Assembly: GCA_947846985.1 (NCBI GenBank)
Contig: CANTUZ010000001.1
Location: 151,496,447 to 151,560,446, forward strand
From: Fratercula arctica
Taxonomy: Eukaryota > Chordata > Aves > Charadriiformes > Alcidae
Length of the DNA stretch: 64,000 nt
Direction of reading: 5' to 3'
Part shown: positions 27,345-38,790 of the stretch, one piece after another
Numbering within the stretch: the stretch's first letter is position 1
Layout of the letters: the number at the start of each line of letters is the position of its first letter
The notes under the pieces: model-generated
Told to the model about the DNA's origin: nothing
What the model saw: only the letters and a program-made list of their open reading frames with translations
The model's database searches: none
Program-made: the position numbers and the translations under genes

Positions 27345-27407
27345 ACAGTGAAGGAATCGGGGGGAGCTGAGACTCTCCTCAGGTCGGCAGACTGCACTTT
27401 ATGGATA
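27345..27407 (-). CDS. DGKI: Candidate 63-nt DGKI cassette exon with RRVS motif
   Basis: Acceptor TTTCCTGCTGCCTTATAG is followed by 63 nt open in the DGKI frame, ending at donor ACTGT/GTGAGT. Both junctions are phase 2, exactly matching the flanking exons (GA carried in, one base taken from the next exon). Inclusion turns LLN-D-PHSIPD into LLN-D-IHKVQSADLRRVSAPPDSFT-V-PHSIPD, adding 21 residues. RRVS fits the protein kinase A consensus RRxS. Human DGKI as I recall it goes directly from LLND to PQSVPD, so the exon is optional or lineage-specific. I cannot tell whether orthologues already annotate it. Confidence 0.7.
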
Positions 27408-27475
27408 CTATAAGGCAGCAGGAAATGAGTGGCCAGGAGAAAGGCAGCACACAGTGTGGACAGACAAGGAAAAAG

Positions 27476-27535
27476 GCAGAGGGGGTGAGAGAGAGAGAGA
27501 GAGTGTGGAAGAGAAGAAAGAAAGAGAAAGACATA
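27476..27535 (-). promoter_or_regulatory. CU-rich tract upstream of the cassette candidate, possible PTB silencer
   Basis: In transcript sense the tract reads CTTTCTCTTTCTTTCTTCTC, then CTCTCTCTCTCTCTC (the reverse of a plus-strand GA microsatellite). It contains many UCUU and CUCUCU words, about 70-130 nt before the 63-nt exon's acceptor. Polypyrimidine-tract-binding proteins repress neuronal exons through such tracts. The sequence is seen; the function is inferred. Confidence 0.4.
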
Positions 27536-30418
27536 CAACATTTAAACAGAAACAAAAGGAATGTGTCACATAAAAGTTGAATGAAGAAACATGCAGAGCT
27601 CCAAGTTCACACTAGGAAGCCAAGAGCAACAGAAGACATGCAAATGGAGAAAAATCACTGCTACATGGCACACAGGAGTTTTCTAAAAGACATAAGTGAG
27701 GAGGAACAATGACAAGCTAGGCACACGGCTATACAAGGAAGACGAGGAGCCCCAGGATTTGTTCCACAGGCACTGAAAAATTTCAAGGCAACAGACTTTG
27801 GAAGCAGGTCCAGAAGTGCAAACAAACATCAAAGCCAAGATCTGAATGGATGGAATTGTCTCCAAAGGTTGGCCAACTTTAGTTAACATTTAAGAAAAAA
27901 AAAAAATAAAATAAAATACCCTTACTGGAGATTTTGTATCCACAATGACAAATTGCTGTCTCCATTCTTCTTTCACGTACCTTAGGGAAACATGCATTTT
28001 ATATATAGTGACTCCCAAGACTGACTCTCTTTTAGTGTCTATACTCAGATGCACCCTTTCTTTCTCTAAAGGGTACAGAATATGTTTTATCTATGATTTC
28101 TTCCCTCTTCTTTCTCTTCCATCATGCAGGTCATTCTTCCTCAACCCAAACTAAAAGCCGGTGAAAGCAAAATACCATCTTTTGAGGTTTTGAGTGATCA
28201 TTAACTGAAATGTACTGAGCAGCATACTAAACTGTAGTTTCTAATCATAAAATGACTCCTGGAAAATTGAACCACAGCTTCTCTTCTTATTCCATAGACA
28301 TTTTGCTTATAGCTCACAAGAACCATATTCTTGGCTTGATCACAGAAAATTAAGCTATATGTTGTCTCTTTTACATGTTACCATGATCAATTAGTGGAGA
28401 ACAGGAATGAGAACTTAGCTAGTAAGTCTTTTAAGGGAAGGAAAATACAAACATAATTCACTGTTTTGCAGAAAAACTGAAGTCTGATGATGTGGCTGTA
28501 GCAAAAATTTCCTTTTGCTGATACGAAGCGAAGAGACATATGAGAAGGAAAGAAACACACCTTTTTTTCCCCCCACAGTCCCACTATCTGCCTTGTTTCA
28601 ATCCATACCAAAGGGTGAACAGCATCACCCTATCCTGTATATTCCTTGCACCTACGAAGTTGTTTCTGGCTTGAAACACTTTATTGGATTGTTATTTGTC
28701 TCCATTCTAGAGCAATGCATTGTAGGATGAGGAAGAGATTATGCCTGCCTTTTACGTTTGAACAGCCTCCATTAGAAACAAATAAGAAGCACTGTAACTG
28801 CATTCACGAAGTAACTTTCCTCCACTATGCTTCAACTCAAAATTTTAAAGTTATCAGAAGAGTACAAACCATAAAGAGGTCATTGTCACCTACTCCAGAG
28901 AACCCATATAATCTGTATGTCACGTCAAACCAGCTCAATTTTCCAAAAGCATGTATTTAAAAAATTAATGCTTGATGAATAGTAAGGAGAAAGATCACTA
29001 GTTGCAGCAGCTAGTCCATAAATAGTTCAACACAATTCATATACTGAGAAATTTGTTTGTAGGCAATTCAGGAGTGAAAGATGAAATAACTGAATAAAAT
29101 ATTAATTGCCAGTAATTTGCCCAGCTGTGACAAAATGCAGCACATTATATTTACTTGTTCTCTAGCAGCTTGGATGAAGTTTTTCATGCTGCTGCTATCA
29201 ACAGGGAAGGGAGACTCCTTCATTTTAAGTAGCCCCACAGAAACACTGGATTTTTATTCCTTCATTTGATTCCATGGCCAACCTTTTTGGGGTTCTTTTT
29301 GTTTGTTTGGGTTTTTTTAAGACTATAAAAGACTAGGACCTTCTACACTGTCAAAAGTGCTGCTGAATTTTTCCCCACACTTTGAAAAAGTTAAATTATT
29401 CAAGTAACAAATAAAACAAGGACTCTCAACATATAGGAATTTCAGAGTTGAAGGTCTGTATAGAACCAGAAGGGGAGGTTTCTGGTACAATTAGAAGGTG
29501 CTGGAAGAACAAGAGTGGGAAAATGGATGGAAAAACAGGTCAAACAAGGTCAGATCCCTTTTTCTCGTATACAAGTGTCCTCTCAGAGCATCTACAGGTT
29601 TTGAAGGAGAACAGTTGCAATCACGAAGATGGGCAACTCTTACAGTCAGTAAAGAATCATGTTTCTAAAGCTCTTCTGCTCCCAAGTGAGAAGCATGAAA
29701 TCTCTGTTCTTCTCACTCAGCTATTACATATGAACTCTTCAATTTTAAAATACTATTATTCCCTCACTCAAGTGCATCCATAAGGCAAACAACAAACTCA
29801 TTATCCTCTCTAAAGCCCCTCTCCTTAAAACCTCCAAAACAAAGGAGAACAGAGTAAGAAAACAGAAACACAGCGTAAGACTTGTTCAAATTAAGTCTTT
29901 TTCTACTTATGACACTGGACTAGCTAAAACTCCAAAGAGCATTCCCTACTGCTCTCCTTATCTAGCAATATCATCAAAGCCAACAATAATAGTGACTCTG
30001 TGTTACTGTGATGACAGATAATTTTTTAAATCACTTTCCTGGCAAGGAGCTGAAGAACAACTGTCTAACAATTAGCGGGATAGCTCCAGAACCACTCACT
30101 TATCTCACACATCTAACATTCAGATGACAGTCATAAGAGACCAATCTATTGTGTTCAATGAAATATAAAGCTTTCTGGGATATTTCAATGGTATAGGGAG
30201 ATATATTCCAGATATCAAGTTAAGAAATGTAGATAAACATATTTAATTGAAAGTTTTCTCTCTTGTGAAATATTGCAAATCAGCATGATATTGAATGAAC
30301 TTCTTACAATACTAAATGCTTTCTAGAGCTTAACCTTTAACGTACCATTTACTTTTTATCATGCCAGGAGATTCAGTTCCTCTCTCTCATTCCCCTTCAA
30401 TACTTGAGAGCAAAGTAC

Positions 30419-30470
30419 ATACACACACAGAGATACGGGTATAGATGTAGATATAAATATATACACACAC
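30419..30470. repeat. AC/AT-rich microsatellite
   Basis: ACACACACAG, then GATACGGGTATAGATGTAG and ATATATACACACAC; interrupted alternating repeats. Confidence 0.75.
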
Positions 30471-32266
30471 CATTTCTGATATGAGGTTGAGACTAGAGTC
30501 CCTGACAGATCATTTCGATTTTCCCAAGACACAGGTCTGTAAATATCTCAGCCAAATCAAAGGATGGGCAGCAATGTGGTCTACCGTAGCACATTGAAAT
30601 CAAGCTAAAACACAAACAAGATCCTCTCGACAACTGGCATATATTATGAAACGGTATTTCTATACCACAGTTTAAATTCAGATCTCAAAATCCACGCCTA
30701 ATGCTAATTATCAGATCAAAATACCAGGAATTTTCATTTTACATTTGCATTATCCTCCCTCAGCATAGAAAAAGATGCCCCAGGATTGCTCGCTGCTCAA
30801 TTCTAGCTTTTGCAAACAATCAAGTTGGGGTTGGATGAAATCAGGCATCGCTGCCTACAGGCAAGAGTCTGCTATTCTTCACTGCTCAAGAGAGATGAGT
30901 ATACCTTATGTATTTTCCAGGCAAATAGGAATTGCACATTACAGATATGGGCTTCTACTGAAGCTTAAAGCATTAGCCTCAGTAAGAGAACACAGAGTGC
31001 TAAATTGAACGGGAAGATGTTGAAAGTAACCAGGGAGGCTTTGATTACACAAACAGATTGACAACCAGCGGACGACAAGAAGCTCTAAAGGGCTGGACTC
31101 AAAGTTTGAAGTGAAGCAATATCTTCCACTAGATGATACAGTTGAAAGACACAGACAACCTTTAAGATACTTGAAGAGAAAAGGTGTGCCTGAAACCTCG
31201 TCTGTTTTTTCCAGTTATGTGAGTTAGTCTAATGAACGATATTACATCTCTTCACAAACCTTGCCTCACCATTACAGCTGCAACATCAAAATCCCCCACC
31301 CAACTCCCCAGAAAAATTAAATCCTCAGTGCATGGATGTTGGATGTTTGAATGAAATGTGGATCCTTGATAACTTTAGGCTTTTAGGTCGGTATCTTTGT
31401 AGAAGGGACAGGCTGGTTTGCTTCACTTTAAGAATACTTGATGTAAAACAGCAAAGGCACTTACTATGTCACTCATTTTAGCAGCAATGAAGGCCTCCTA
31501 TATGAGAAGTACAATAATCAGTTCTAGAAAGTAATCTAAATTATTTTATTGGACGGGCATTTTCACAGGTCAAAATTCCATTCTTTTTTTTTTGTTTTAA
31601 AATATTGCTGCAGTGCTTACAATAAAAGTTTTATTATTAAAAGGAATGTTAGTCCTGTCTTTCTTTCTTTGCGCGTTCCTGGTTTCCAGTTATCTTAGTT
31701 TTTTTCTATTTGCCTTTAGACTACTAATTTCTCATTTGGGTTTTTATACTGGAGCAGGATTCCCTACAAAGTGCAAACAGCCCTTTCTGGGCCTCCAGTT
31801 CCTTCTCCATAAACAGTCCCAGGCAGCATGCTCCCACAACAGAGACTACAAGATGTCCTGAGTAAATCTTGATTATGGCCATTTGTTAGAGGATCTCCAA
31901 TGGAGCTTAAAAAGCAGATCAATAAAGTTGAGAAAAGGAATCAAAAGAACTTCAAAGGCAAAAGGCATACATATGCAGAACTGTCAGAAGCCAAGAGGCA
32001 CACTGCTGAGCCTGCACAAACCTCTCTAAATAACTGAAAAATACCACATCTTTCTAAAAAGCAAGACAGAGGGCAACCCATAAGTTAAAAAGAGTAAAAG
32101 AAAATCAGGTAAGTATTGGCAATATGGTGGAAAGGGAGTTCAGAAGGTGTGAATTTTTTTTTTTTTTTGTAAATGCGCTGCAAGTCCAGTGCATGCAAAA
32201 TCCATGACTGAATATGCTGCCCCAAGCGGGCCTCCTGCCATTAGGACGTGCACACATCCAACTCAC

Positions 32267-32466
32267 TCATTCAGTAAAGGCATGGATGTTCTCCTCTTGC
32301 TCTTCTGCACCATGTTGGCTTGGTTCCTTAAGGAGATTCGAATGAGTGAGGGAGCCAATCGACATGGTTCGCCATCCACTTGCATGGGAATAGACTTGTA
32401 TGTTAAAAGTGTCACCTCACGGCACTGATGCAGTCTCTCTCCATGACCACCCACCTGGAGAGCAGC
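32267..32466 (-). CDS. DGKI: DGKI exon, end of the accessory domain
   Basis: 200 nt, the largest exon here, after acceptor TTTTTTCTAG, ending AAT GA before donor GTGAGT. It encodes 66 residues, starting [18 protein letters not shown], through [13 protein letters not shown] and [17 protein letters not shown] to RRTSMPLLN, plus two bases of the next codon. The QVDGEP and IRI motifs close the DAGKa domain. The apparent continuation to a stop codon is intron: GTGAGT overlaps the in-frame [14 protein letters not shown] is a basic, Ser/Thr-containing tail. Confidence 0.97.
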
Positions 32467-34935
32467 CTAGAAAAAAGCAAAAACCAAAACCAAACAAGCA
32501 CAAGCAAAAAAACAAACCCAAAACAAACAGGAAAGACAAAGAAAAGACACCTCAGAACAGATAGTTAAGGCAGTTAAATCCAAAATGCAGTTTTGCTGAC
32601 AGCATCCATTACACAGCCTTCCACGTGTAAGGCATTCTAACGAGTCACAATAAATGTATTTTCACTCCAAAATTGCAAAGCAGAACTTAAAATTTCACAA
32701 GGAAAAGTGGTGGGCAACAAGCAGATACCTAACCATATACATTGCACATCTCATCACCTCAGTATATGTCAAGCATATTACCCACACATACAAATATGTA
32801 TACACACATGTGCATGCCCAAACGAATACCTGTGCTTATTCTTAAAGTTTTCAATTTGTTTTGGCTGGTTTGTTTTTACACTAACAGTAATGCTAATAAG
32901 TATTTGATCTTTAGAGCAACAACCCTAATTAGGTACATCTGCAAGACAAAAATGATTTCCCCTTCCTGAACAGAATACAGTTCTTAATGTGAATTAGATA
33001 AATCTAAAATCCCTATTATGAAAGTTTACACAGCAACTCAACCTCGAGACAACTAGACAGGCTGAAAAGAGCAAGCAGAAGGACCTTGTTAAAAACAATT
33101 AAATCTCATGTTTTAAAATTCAGTTCAAAGAAATGAAACACGGAGGGCAATAAGCAGATCCTTCAAGTTCTAAGCAGACATGTTTGGGCATAAATATATT
33201 TTTTTAATTTGTAGTGTGCCTATTAACTCTCATCTATCAGATGCAGAAAAAGATCCTGTATTAAGGCACTAACAGAAAGCAGCCTAAATAGAAGTCAAGA
33301 CCTTAAATCCCGCTCTGTGTACTTAATATTATGGATCAAATGATAAAATGGTTGATAATACTCATAACAACACTTCTTATAAAGTACTTCTCTTCCTTGG
33401 TCTCTCAGACTTTCTTGGGTATGACCAAGCACATGTGGGAGACACATAGAGCAAGTTAGGATCACATCAACACAGTCTGGGGTTACAACATTCCTCAGCA
33501 TCACAGCCAACGCAGACAGACTTGTAGACCCTCAGTTCTGAGCTAGGCTTCCTTTAAAGAGAAACAGCAGCTCGAAGGGCTCTACTACAAAAATTCAATC
33601 CCAACTGAAATTGTTGGTAGCTTTGAGATCACTCTAGCTACTGCAAGTGGCTGGAGACACATTAGCAGCAAACCCAAAAAAGATTCCAGTTGAAAATTGC
33701 TAGTTGGTACGTGCTAAATAGACTTTTGACAGCATACCCTGAAACATACCCTAAAATCTTCAGAGGTGAAGTAAAATATGTTCATTCCACAAGATCTTCT
33801 AGACTAACAAACTGAATTCTGCTTACTTGTAGGTTATTTCCCTAATCCACTAGATCCATAAAAAAAAAAAAAAAAGACTAAAAAAAGAATCCTTAACCCA
33901 GACTTATAAATAAACAATTGCTGATCAAGGCAACCTTTTACTTTCGCTTACTTTGAAGATTACATTTGTCTGAATTTCTCTTTGAGGAAGCAAACGCCAT
34001 TATCATGAGTATTCACTGAACGTGAGACACACTGAGGGCAGGCCACACACCAAACCTGTGAGTTTAGTGAAAACAGGCTTATCCATGTTAGCTTTAGCCT
34101 AGTCCACGCAAGACATAGCAGCAACAAAGGCCTAAGAGTATGGACTTAAGTGTGACCTAAACAAACTTGCCAGAAAGCCCTGATATCTGCCTTGTGTTGG
34201 CCACGCTAAGTTCAAGCTGCAGTGCCTGCAGTAGAATAACACCAGCATGGGGATAACTACCAACTCCCTGACTGCATTTAATCATCCTCTGAAGAGATTG
34301 TCACTGTGTTTAACTGCTGTCATAGTAGGACACTAGGGTATTTACAGCGAGACTGCTTTTATAGTCACTCAGCTTTAGATCACTTTAAGGACAGCCTTGA
34401 CAGAAAGTGCACTGCCAAATTGTTGTCCCTAGACAGAATAAGAAGAGAGATAACATGTGTGCCGGAAATATTACAAAATTGTCCACGGCCATTATTAAAT
34501 TTTCACAAGATTTTTAGTGGGCCTATGGAAACTGTATGGGCATTTAATTGTACATAATATTTCACATTTGTTTCCAGTAGCCAGTTTTACCAAAAAAATC
34601 GAACTTTTATGCCATAGATTGAAGTATACAAAAGCTAACAAAACCAGCAGTAATTACTTGACCACAGAACATTCCCACAGTAAAAGTGTGCATACATGCT
34701 GTTTTTTACTGTTATAATCTTGCAAATAGTACATTTTTTAAAATTAAATTGCACTACTTTTATTAGAAAACTACAATTTGCCCCTCATTTAAAAACCTAA
34801 TAGCAGAGCATGTTTTGGCCTTAGCTGACTGAATATGTGGAATCATGGTGGTTCTTCAGTAATGAGGACAACTTTGCACTCTCTAATGCCACCCGCAGAA
34901 TTCACCGAGCCCGGTAGCACCTGCAATATACTCAC
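32467..34935 (-). other. DGKI intron, 2.47 kb
   Basis: Contains a poly-A run at 33859-33875 and A-rich patches near 32480-32540. No exon or transposon recognised. Confidence 0.9.
33859..33875. repeat. Poly-A run
   Basis: About 17 consecutive A on the plus strand. Confidence 0.85.
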
Positions 34936-35047
34936 CAGTGAGGCCATGGTGAACCCAATGACTTCAATGTAGCCATCATCATGGCGCTGAGGCTCAAAGT
35001 CTCTGTGATCTCCAGGGTTTCCCCAGGGCATTGTGCCAGCACAATAC
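34936..35047 (-). CDS. DGKI: DGKI exon, accessory domain (YCAGTMPWG to TMASL)
   Basis: 112 nt after acceptor TTTCTGTAG, donor CTG/GTGAGT. One base completes Arg; 37 codons follow from [20 protein letters not shown] to [23 protein letters not shown] is among the most conserved accessory-domain segments. Arg replaces His in GDHHDF of the human protein as I recall it. A 168-codon open frame continues upstream only into intron. Confidence 0.97.
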
Positions 35048-35738
35048 CTACAGAAAGAGGTTTGGAAAGCAAGCTTTGAGAAAGCAGTTTGCCTTGATGG
35101 GTCCTGACTAGTAGCCTGACTATTAGCCTGTTCTGCTCTCCTCCAGAAGTAATCCAGATATCCATTCCAGGATTCAAATTCAGGGAAAATTGAAAGTTAC
35201 ACTGGCAAGGACTGGACAAAAGGGAAAATCTCTTTCTTTTTTCTAAGCTGGTACCATCATCCATAAACGTATCCGTCATCATTTTTAGCAGGTTCCTTTG
35301 TGTAGGGAAACACCAGGAAATAGGTAACAGAACAGCAGCACTTTGTTCTCTCCACTTGCTTTGCTTTCTGCAGATGAGTTGTTGAGGCAGAAGGCTGCTT
35401 AGGCCCTCTGAGAGGCAGGCATGGGGCTGCAGCAGCAACTCCAGCCTTGGAGCTCCATTTCTTCTCTACCTGCTCGCTCGGAAGTTCTAATAGCATAAGG
35501 AATGCGAAACATTTCATAGCTTGAGAAGGCAGTAAGAAATAAGAAGCAGGAGCAGATGCATCTGTGGCATCTATCTTTCCTACCATTAAAGAATGGATGT
35601 AAAAGTGAGCTAAGAGCGATAGAAGGGGGAACTTTGAAGAGGTGACATCAAATACAAGCTTGCAGTGAGGGCAGCGCAGGACTCAAAAGATCAAGCGCTT
35701 GGGACTGCATGTGGAGAAAAGTAGTAGGTTGTCTAAAG

Positions 35739-36060
35739 CAGTGGTCTCCAAAGTACGGTGCATGCACCACAGAGAGTGTGCAATAAAAATTTACAACTGC
35801 CAAAACAATTAGGGTGTGTGAAGAAAATATTGTTTGTACTTTTAACAAATAAGGGAAAAAACCCCACATTAAAATAGTGTTTGTTTCATCTTTACCACAT
35901 CCTTAATTTCTATTTTTGTGTATATTTTATAACGTATGTAATATATTAGTACAGTAATACATGTATATAATTTATAAATAAATATACATATGTCAGGGTG
36001 GTGTTCAAAAATTTTTTTACTGATAAGGCTGCACAATCAAAAAAAGTTTGGAGACTACTG
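35739..36060. mobile_element. Short non-autonomous hAT-like DNA transposon
   Basis: The 322-bp unit starts CAGTGGTCTCCAAAGTACGG and ends AGTTTGGAGACTACTG. The ends are imperfect inverted repeats (CAGTGGTCTCCAAA against CAGTAGTCTCCAAA). CAGTGGTTCTCAAA-type ends with CAG and CTG termini are typical of hAT/Charlie elements. The flanks GTCTAAAG (35731-35738) and CTCTAGAG (36061-36068) match at six of eight positions, as expected of a diverged 8-bp duplication. The interior is AT-rich with no transposase. Confidence 0.75.
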
Positions 36061-36420
36061 CTCTAGAGAGCAGGAGATAGAAATATACCTGTATTCTTAA
36101 AACTTGTCTATTTGCGACACCTTCTAAAATGTTAAAAAAACAGCACTTCTTTCAGCGGTTTGGTGTTCCTTACTGGAAAAACACTGATCCTTCCCCCCAC
36201 ACGCTACTGCTTTCCCGCCCTCTTTTTTTCCCCACACTTTTCTACTATCTCTGTATCAGGATATTCAACTTTTTAAAGGATAGTTTAGCTGCACCCTGAA
36301 CTCAGATCCCATTCCATATTGCTAATTAACAGTATTATAAGCACCTAGCTCTCAAGAAGGCAGCACAATGGCAATACTCTTCCTGCACATCCGCCCAATC
36401 TAGGACAACTTGTAGGTATC

Positions 36421-36450
36421 TTTTTTTTCTTTTTTCCTTTTTTTTTTTTC
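36421..36450. repeat. T-rich run
   Basis: Poly-T with single C interruptions, about 30 bases on the plus strand, A-rich on the transcript. Confidence 0.85.
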
Positions 36451-36483
36451 TTGTGTAACTCCAAGCATCTGTCTTGAGCTTAC

Positions 36484-36557
36484 CTGGGTATGTTTAAAAA
36501 CACTATACACTGGAACTTCAGCTCCTGGATCTTTGGAGTCAGGTCGGTACCATCACA
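36484..36557 (-). CDS. DGKI: DGKI exon, accessory domain (CDGTDL to LNIPR)
   Basis: 74 nt after acceptor GGCTTTGTAG, ending CCC AG before GTAAGC. Codons read CDGTDLTPKIQELKFQC and IVFLNIP, with the first two bases of Arg. Conserved FLNIPRYCAGT is completed by the next exon. Phase 2. Confidence 0.96.
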
Positions 36558-36778
36558 CTACAAAGCCAAAGTGACAGAGCACAGAGAAATTGCTGAATGG
36601 AGCCACAGACAAGAGAAGTGTTGCTGCTTTGTAACAACTTTCCCAAGACTTTCCTTGGAATGTGTTGCAAATGTCATGCTCAAAACTGAAAAGTAACAGA
36701 GCCATTAAACTCTCACCTCGCTCGCTCTCCATTCCCCCCCTCTTCCCACAATACTATGATACAATTTCTTATACTTAC
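36558..36778 (-). other. Short DGKI intron, 221 bp
   Basis: The shortest intron in the window, with intact GTAAGT and AG sites. Confidence 0.93.
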
Positions 36779-36841
36779 CACAACTTTAACATGCTTGGAT
36801 AAATCTCTTGAGCTTCTTTGCAGAAAGTCTGTAAAGGCTGC
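36779..36841 (-). CDS. DGKI: DGKI exon, accessory domain (AAFTDF to KHVKVV)
   Basis: 63 nt, acceptor CTGTTGCAG, donor GTG/GTAAGT, phase 0 at both ends, encoding AAFTDFLQRSSRDLSKHVKV plus V. RSSRDLSKH is a conserved basic surface helix of the accessory domain. Thr replaces the usual Ser in AAFSDF. Confidence 0.96.
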
Positions 36842-37724
36842 CTGCAACAGAAATAAGTGCAGGAATTGTCATCGGCACTTTGTCTCTTTCCTCTTTTCTT
36901 ATCCCACCAAAGAGCTAATGCCATCCTTTTGGTCAACCTATTTCTTCTTGCTCTCAGGAGATATGGTTTGGTTTTGTTTTGGTGTTGTGGGGTTTTTTTG
37001 TTTGTTTGTTTTGGTTTGTCTTTTTTCAATCATGATGCTTCTCTTTTTGAGAGGTTAACCAAAGAAGGTCCTTGGGCACACAAGGATTTAAATGCAAATT
37101 CTTGCTCACATATTTGGTTCCATGTTTAAGGCACATGGGTATGGTGGGTGTCATCATCTAGAATGTCACACATTATCAAATTAGTGTTTCTCTCTGAATA
37201 ACTGCATTTTAGAATAAAGCACTGTCTGCATACCTCCTGAATGCAGAAGTGGGTGATTTTATTTACATATTCACATATGAAAAGTAATTACTGCAAATAG
37301 CTGATCTCTGCCCTCCACTCCCCATGACCCCACATCCAAGAGTATTCCTCAAGGCAACAAAGAAACAGGCTAATACTTGGGGAATTTCACTAGGAAAGTC
37401 AATATCAATGTGCTGCCCAAACCCTGAAAGAAGCAGAGCAGTGTGTTGAGAAGCTGATGAGCCAGAAGCAGGGGGAGCAAGACATGACAAGTATTATGTC
37501 CAAAGGAGCAGCATTTCTTTCGCCCACTAAGCACTGTGAAACAAGAGTGCTTCAGGCACCTCTCCAACAGACACATGTCAGAAACAGTACATGTGCGCTT
37601 TAAATTGCGACAGGCAGAATGAACTGGCATGAACTCCTAATGTGAGAAAGTGAGGTGAAAGGTACTCAAGAAAATATTAAAACAACTAAGTTAGCATCAT
37701 TCGGTGAAACGAATCACAACTCAC
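36842..37724 (-). other. DGKI intron, 883 bp
   Basis: Contains a T/G-rich low-complexity patch at about 36965-37025 and nothing else recognisable. Confidence 0.9.
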
Positions 37725-37780
37725 CCCTGCATAAAACATTTTATTTCTAAATCGGCTGTTGAATTTCTCTGGATTTGCTT
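37725..37780 (-). CDS. DGKI: DGKI exon, accessory domain (EANPEK to FYAG)
   Basis: 56 nt after acceptor CTTTCACAG, donor GGG/GTGAGT. The first two bases complete the Glu codon; 18 full codons follow, [18 protein letters not shown], a block nearly invariant in type IV DGKs. Its small size makes it easy to miss. Confidence 0.96.
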
Positions 37781-38489
37781 CTGTGAAAGGATAAAAAGGA
37801 AAAATATGAACACCCTAATAAAACAAGTAGACTCCATTGTGCCTTCACATTCCCTGCTAGCACTATAGTGCTTTTAGCACACATCACTCAGTGAAAATAT
37901 TAACATAAATATAGTTTTCCTGTGTGAGCCCCCCATCTGTTCCATTATCTGCTATCAGATTTCAAACATTGATATTGAATTCTTTCCCTTTCCTGTAAAG
38001 TGAAAATAGATGGAAACATGAGTAAAGAAGTAACAAGAATACAATCAGTTAATTTAGCACCTCTCAGACTTCATCTTATGATCCCTCAGTACCATTTGGG
38101 AGACTTATTTCTACCAACGCAGAACAGACCCTAAGAATTATTAAAAATTCATGAAATATTAACCCATGCTTTGAAGCAGGAGTAAAGCACTAGTAAATTA
38201 TGAGATGAAACAGACACTTAAATTCTTACAAATGTTACAAAGAGGTACTGAGAAATAGACATCTCTACCCAAGTAATCCTGTAGCAAAAAGATAAGTGGT
38301 TGCTCTAAAACCTATTTAGAGAGCTGTTTCATTTTGATTAGACCCTAAGTGATTGAGAATTTTAAAAGTCCAGTAGTAATGCACATCTAATGGTTAATTG
38401 TCCTTAATGTAAAAATAAATGTGGGTTGTTTTTTTTTTTACTATCTTGAACTTTTCAGACTTCAACTGCCAGCTGCTAAATCTTATTAT

Positions 38490-38790
38490 ACTTCTCTGTT
38501 AGATTAAAGAGCCCCCAACTATCAGATATCTTCTCCTTGAGTAAATACTTATAGGCAGTGATTAAATCGCCTCTTAACCTTCTTTCCGATAAGCTAAATG
38601 GAGCTCCTTTAATCTCCCGGTATAAGGCATGCTTCCCAGAATACAGGTCATTCTCGTGCCTCCTTGGGAACTGATTTCCTAGCCTGTGGCATCCAGAGAT
38701 TTTAGAAGCAGCGCTTCTGACACTGTATTCAGTGGTAGTACCAATCACCTATCCTTGCTTAGAAATTCTCTAGCCAAAACATCGAAGTAT
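38490..38790 (-). mobile_element. Ancient CR1-like LINE 3' fragment
   Basis: On the plus strand the text GTGATTAAATCGCCTCTTAA, then ATAAGCTAAATGGAGCTCC, then GGTCATTCTCGTGCCTCC parallels the order CACTGATGAAATCACACCTG, CTAGACAGACACAGCTCTC and AGTAGCCTTCATCACCC in the CR1 at 25823-25920. Both copies lie in the same minus orientation. This copy is far more diverged and resembles CR1 lineages shared with turtles and crocodiles as I remember them. Confidence 0.6.

Larger units (their letters stand above)
27408..32266 (-). other. DGKI intron upstream of the 63-nt cassette candidate
   Basis: 4.86 kb. Its 3' end (27476-27535) is a CU-rich tract. There are microsatellites near 30419-30470 and short T-runs. 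A 111-codon plus-strand open frame at 29448-29783 has no recognisable similarity and is probably chance. Confidence 0.8.
35048..36483 (-). other. DGKI intron carrying a hAT-like element
   Basis: 1.44 kb. It contains the DNA transposon remnant at 35739-36060 and a T-rich run at 36421-36450 that lies just downstream of the preceding exon's donor. Confidence 0.9.

Noticed and set aside
29448..29783. 111-codon plus-strand open frame
   Set aside because: No similarity recognised, no flanking splice sites in frame, antisense within an intron.
34932..35438. 168-codon minus-strand open frame
   Set aside because: Only 34936-35047 is DGKI exon; a consensus acceptor cuts the frame, and the upstream part has no similarity or splice context.
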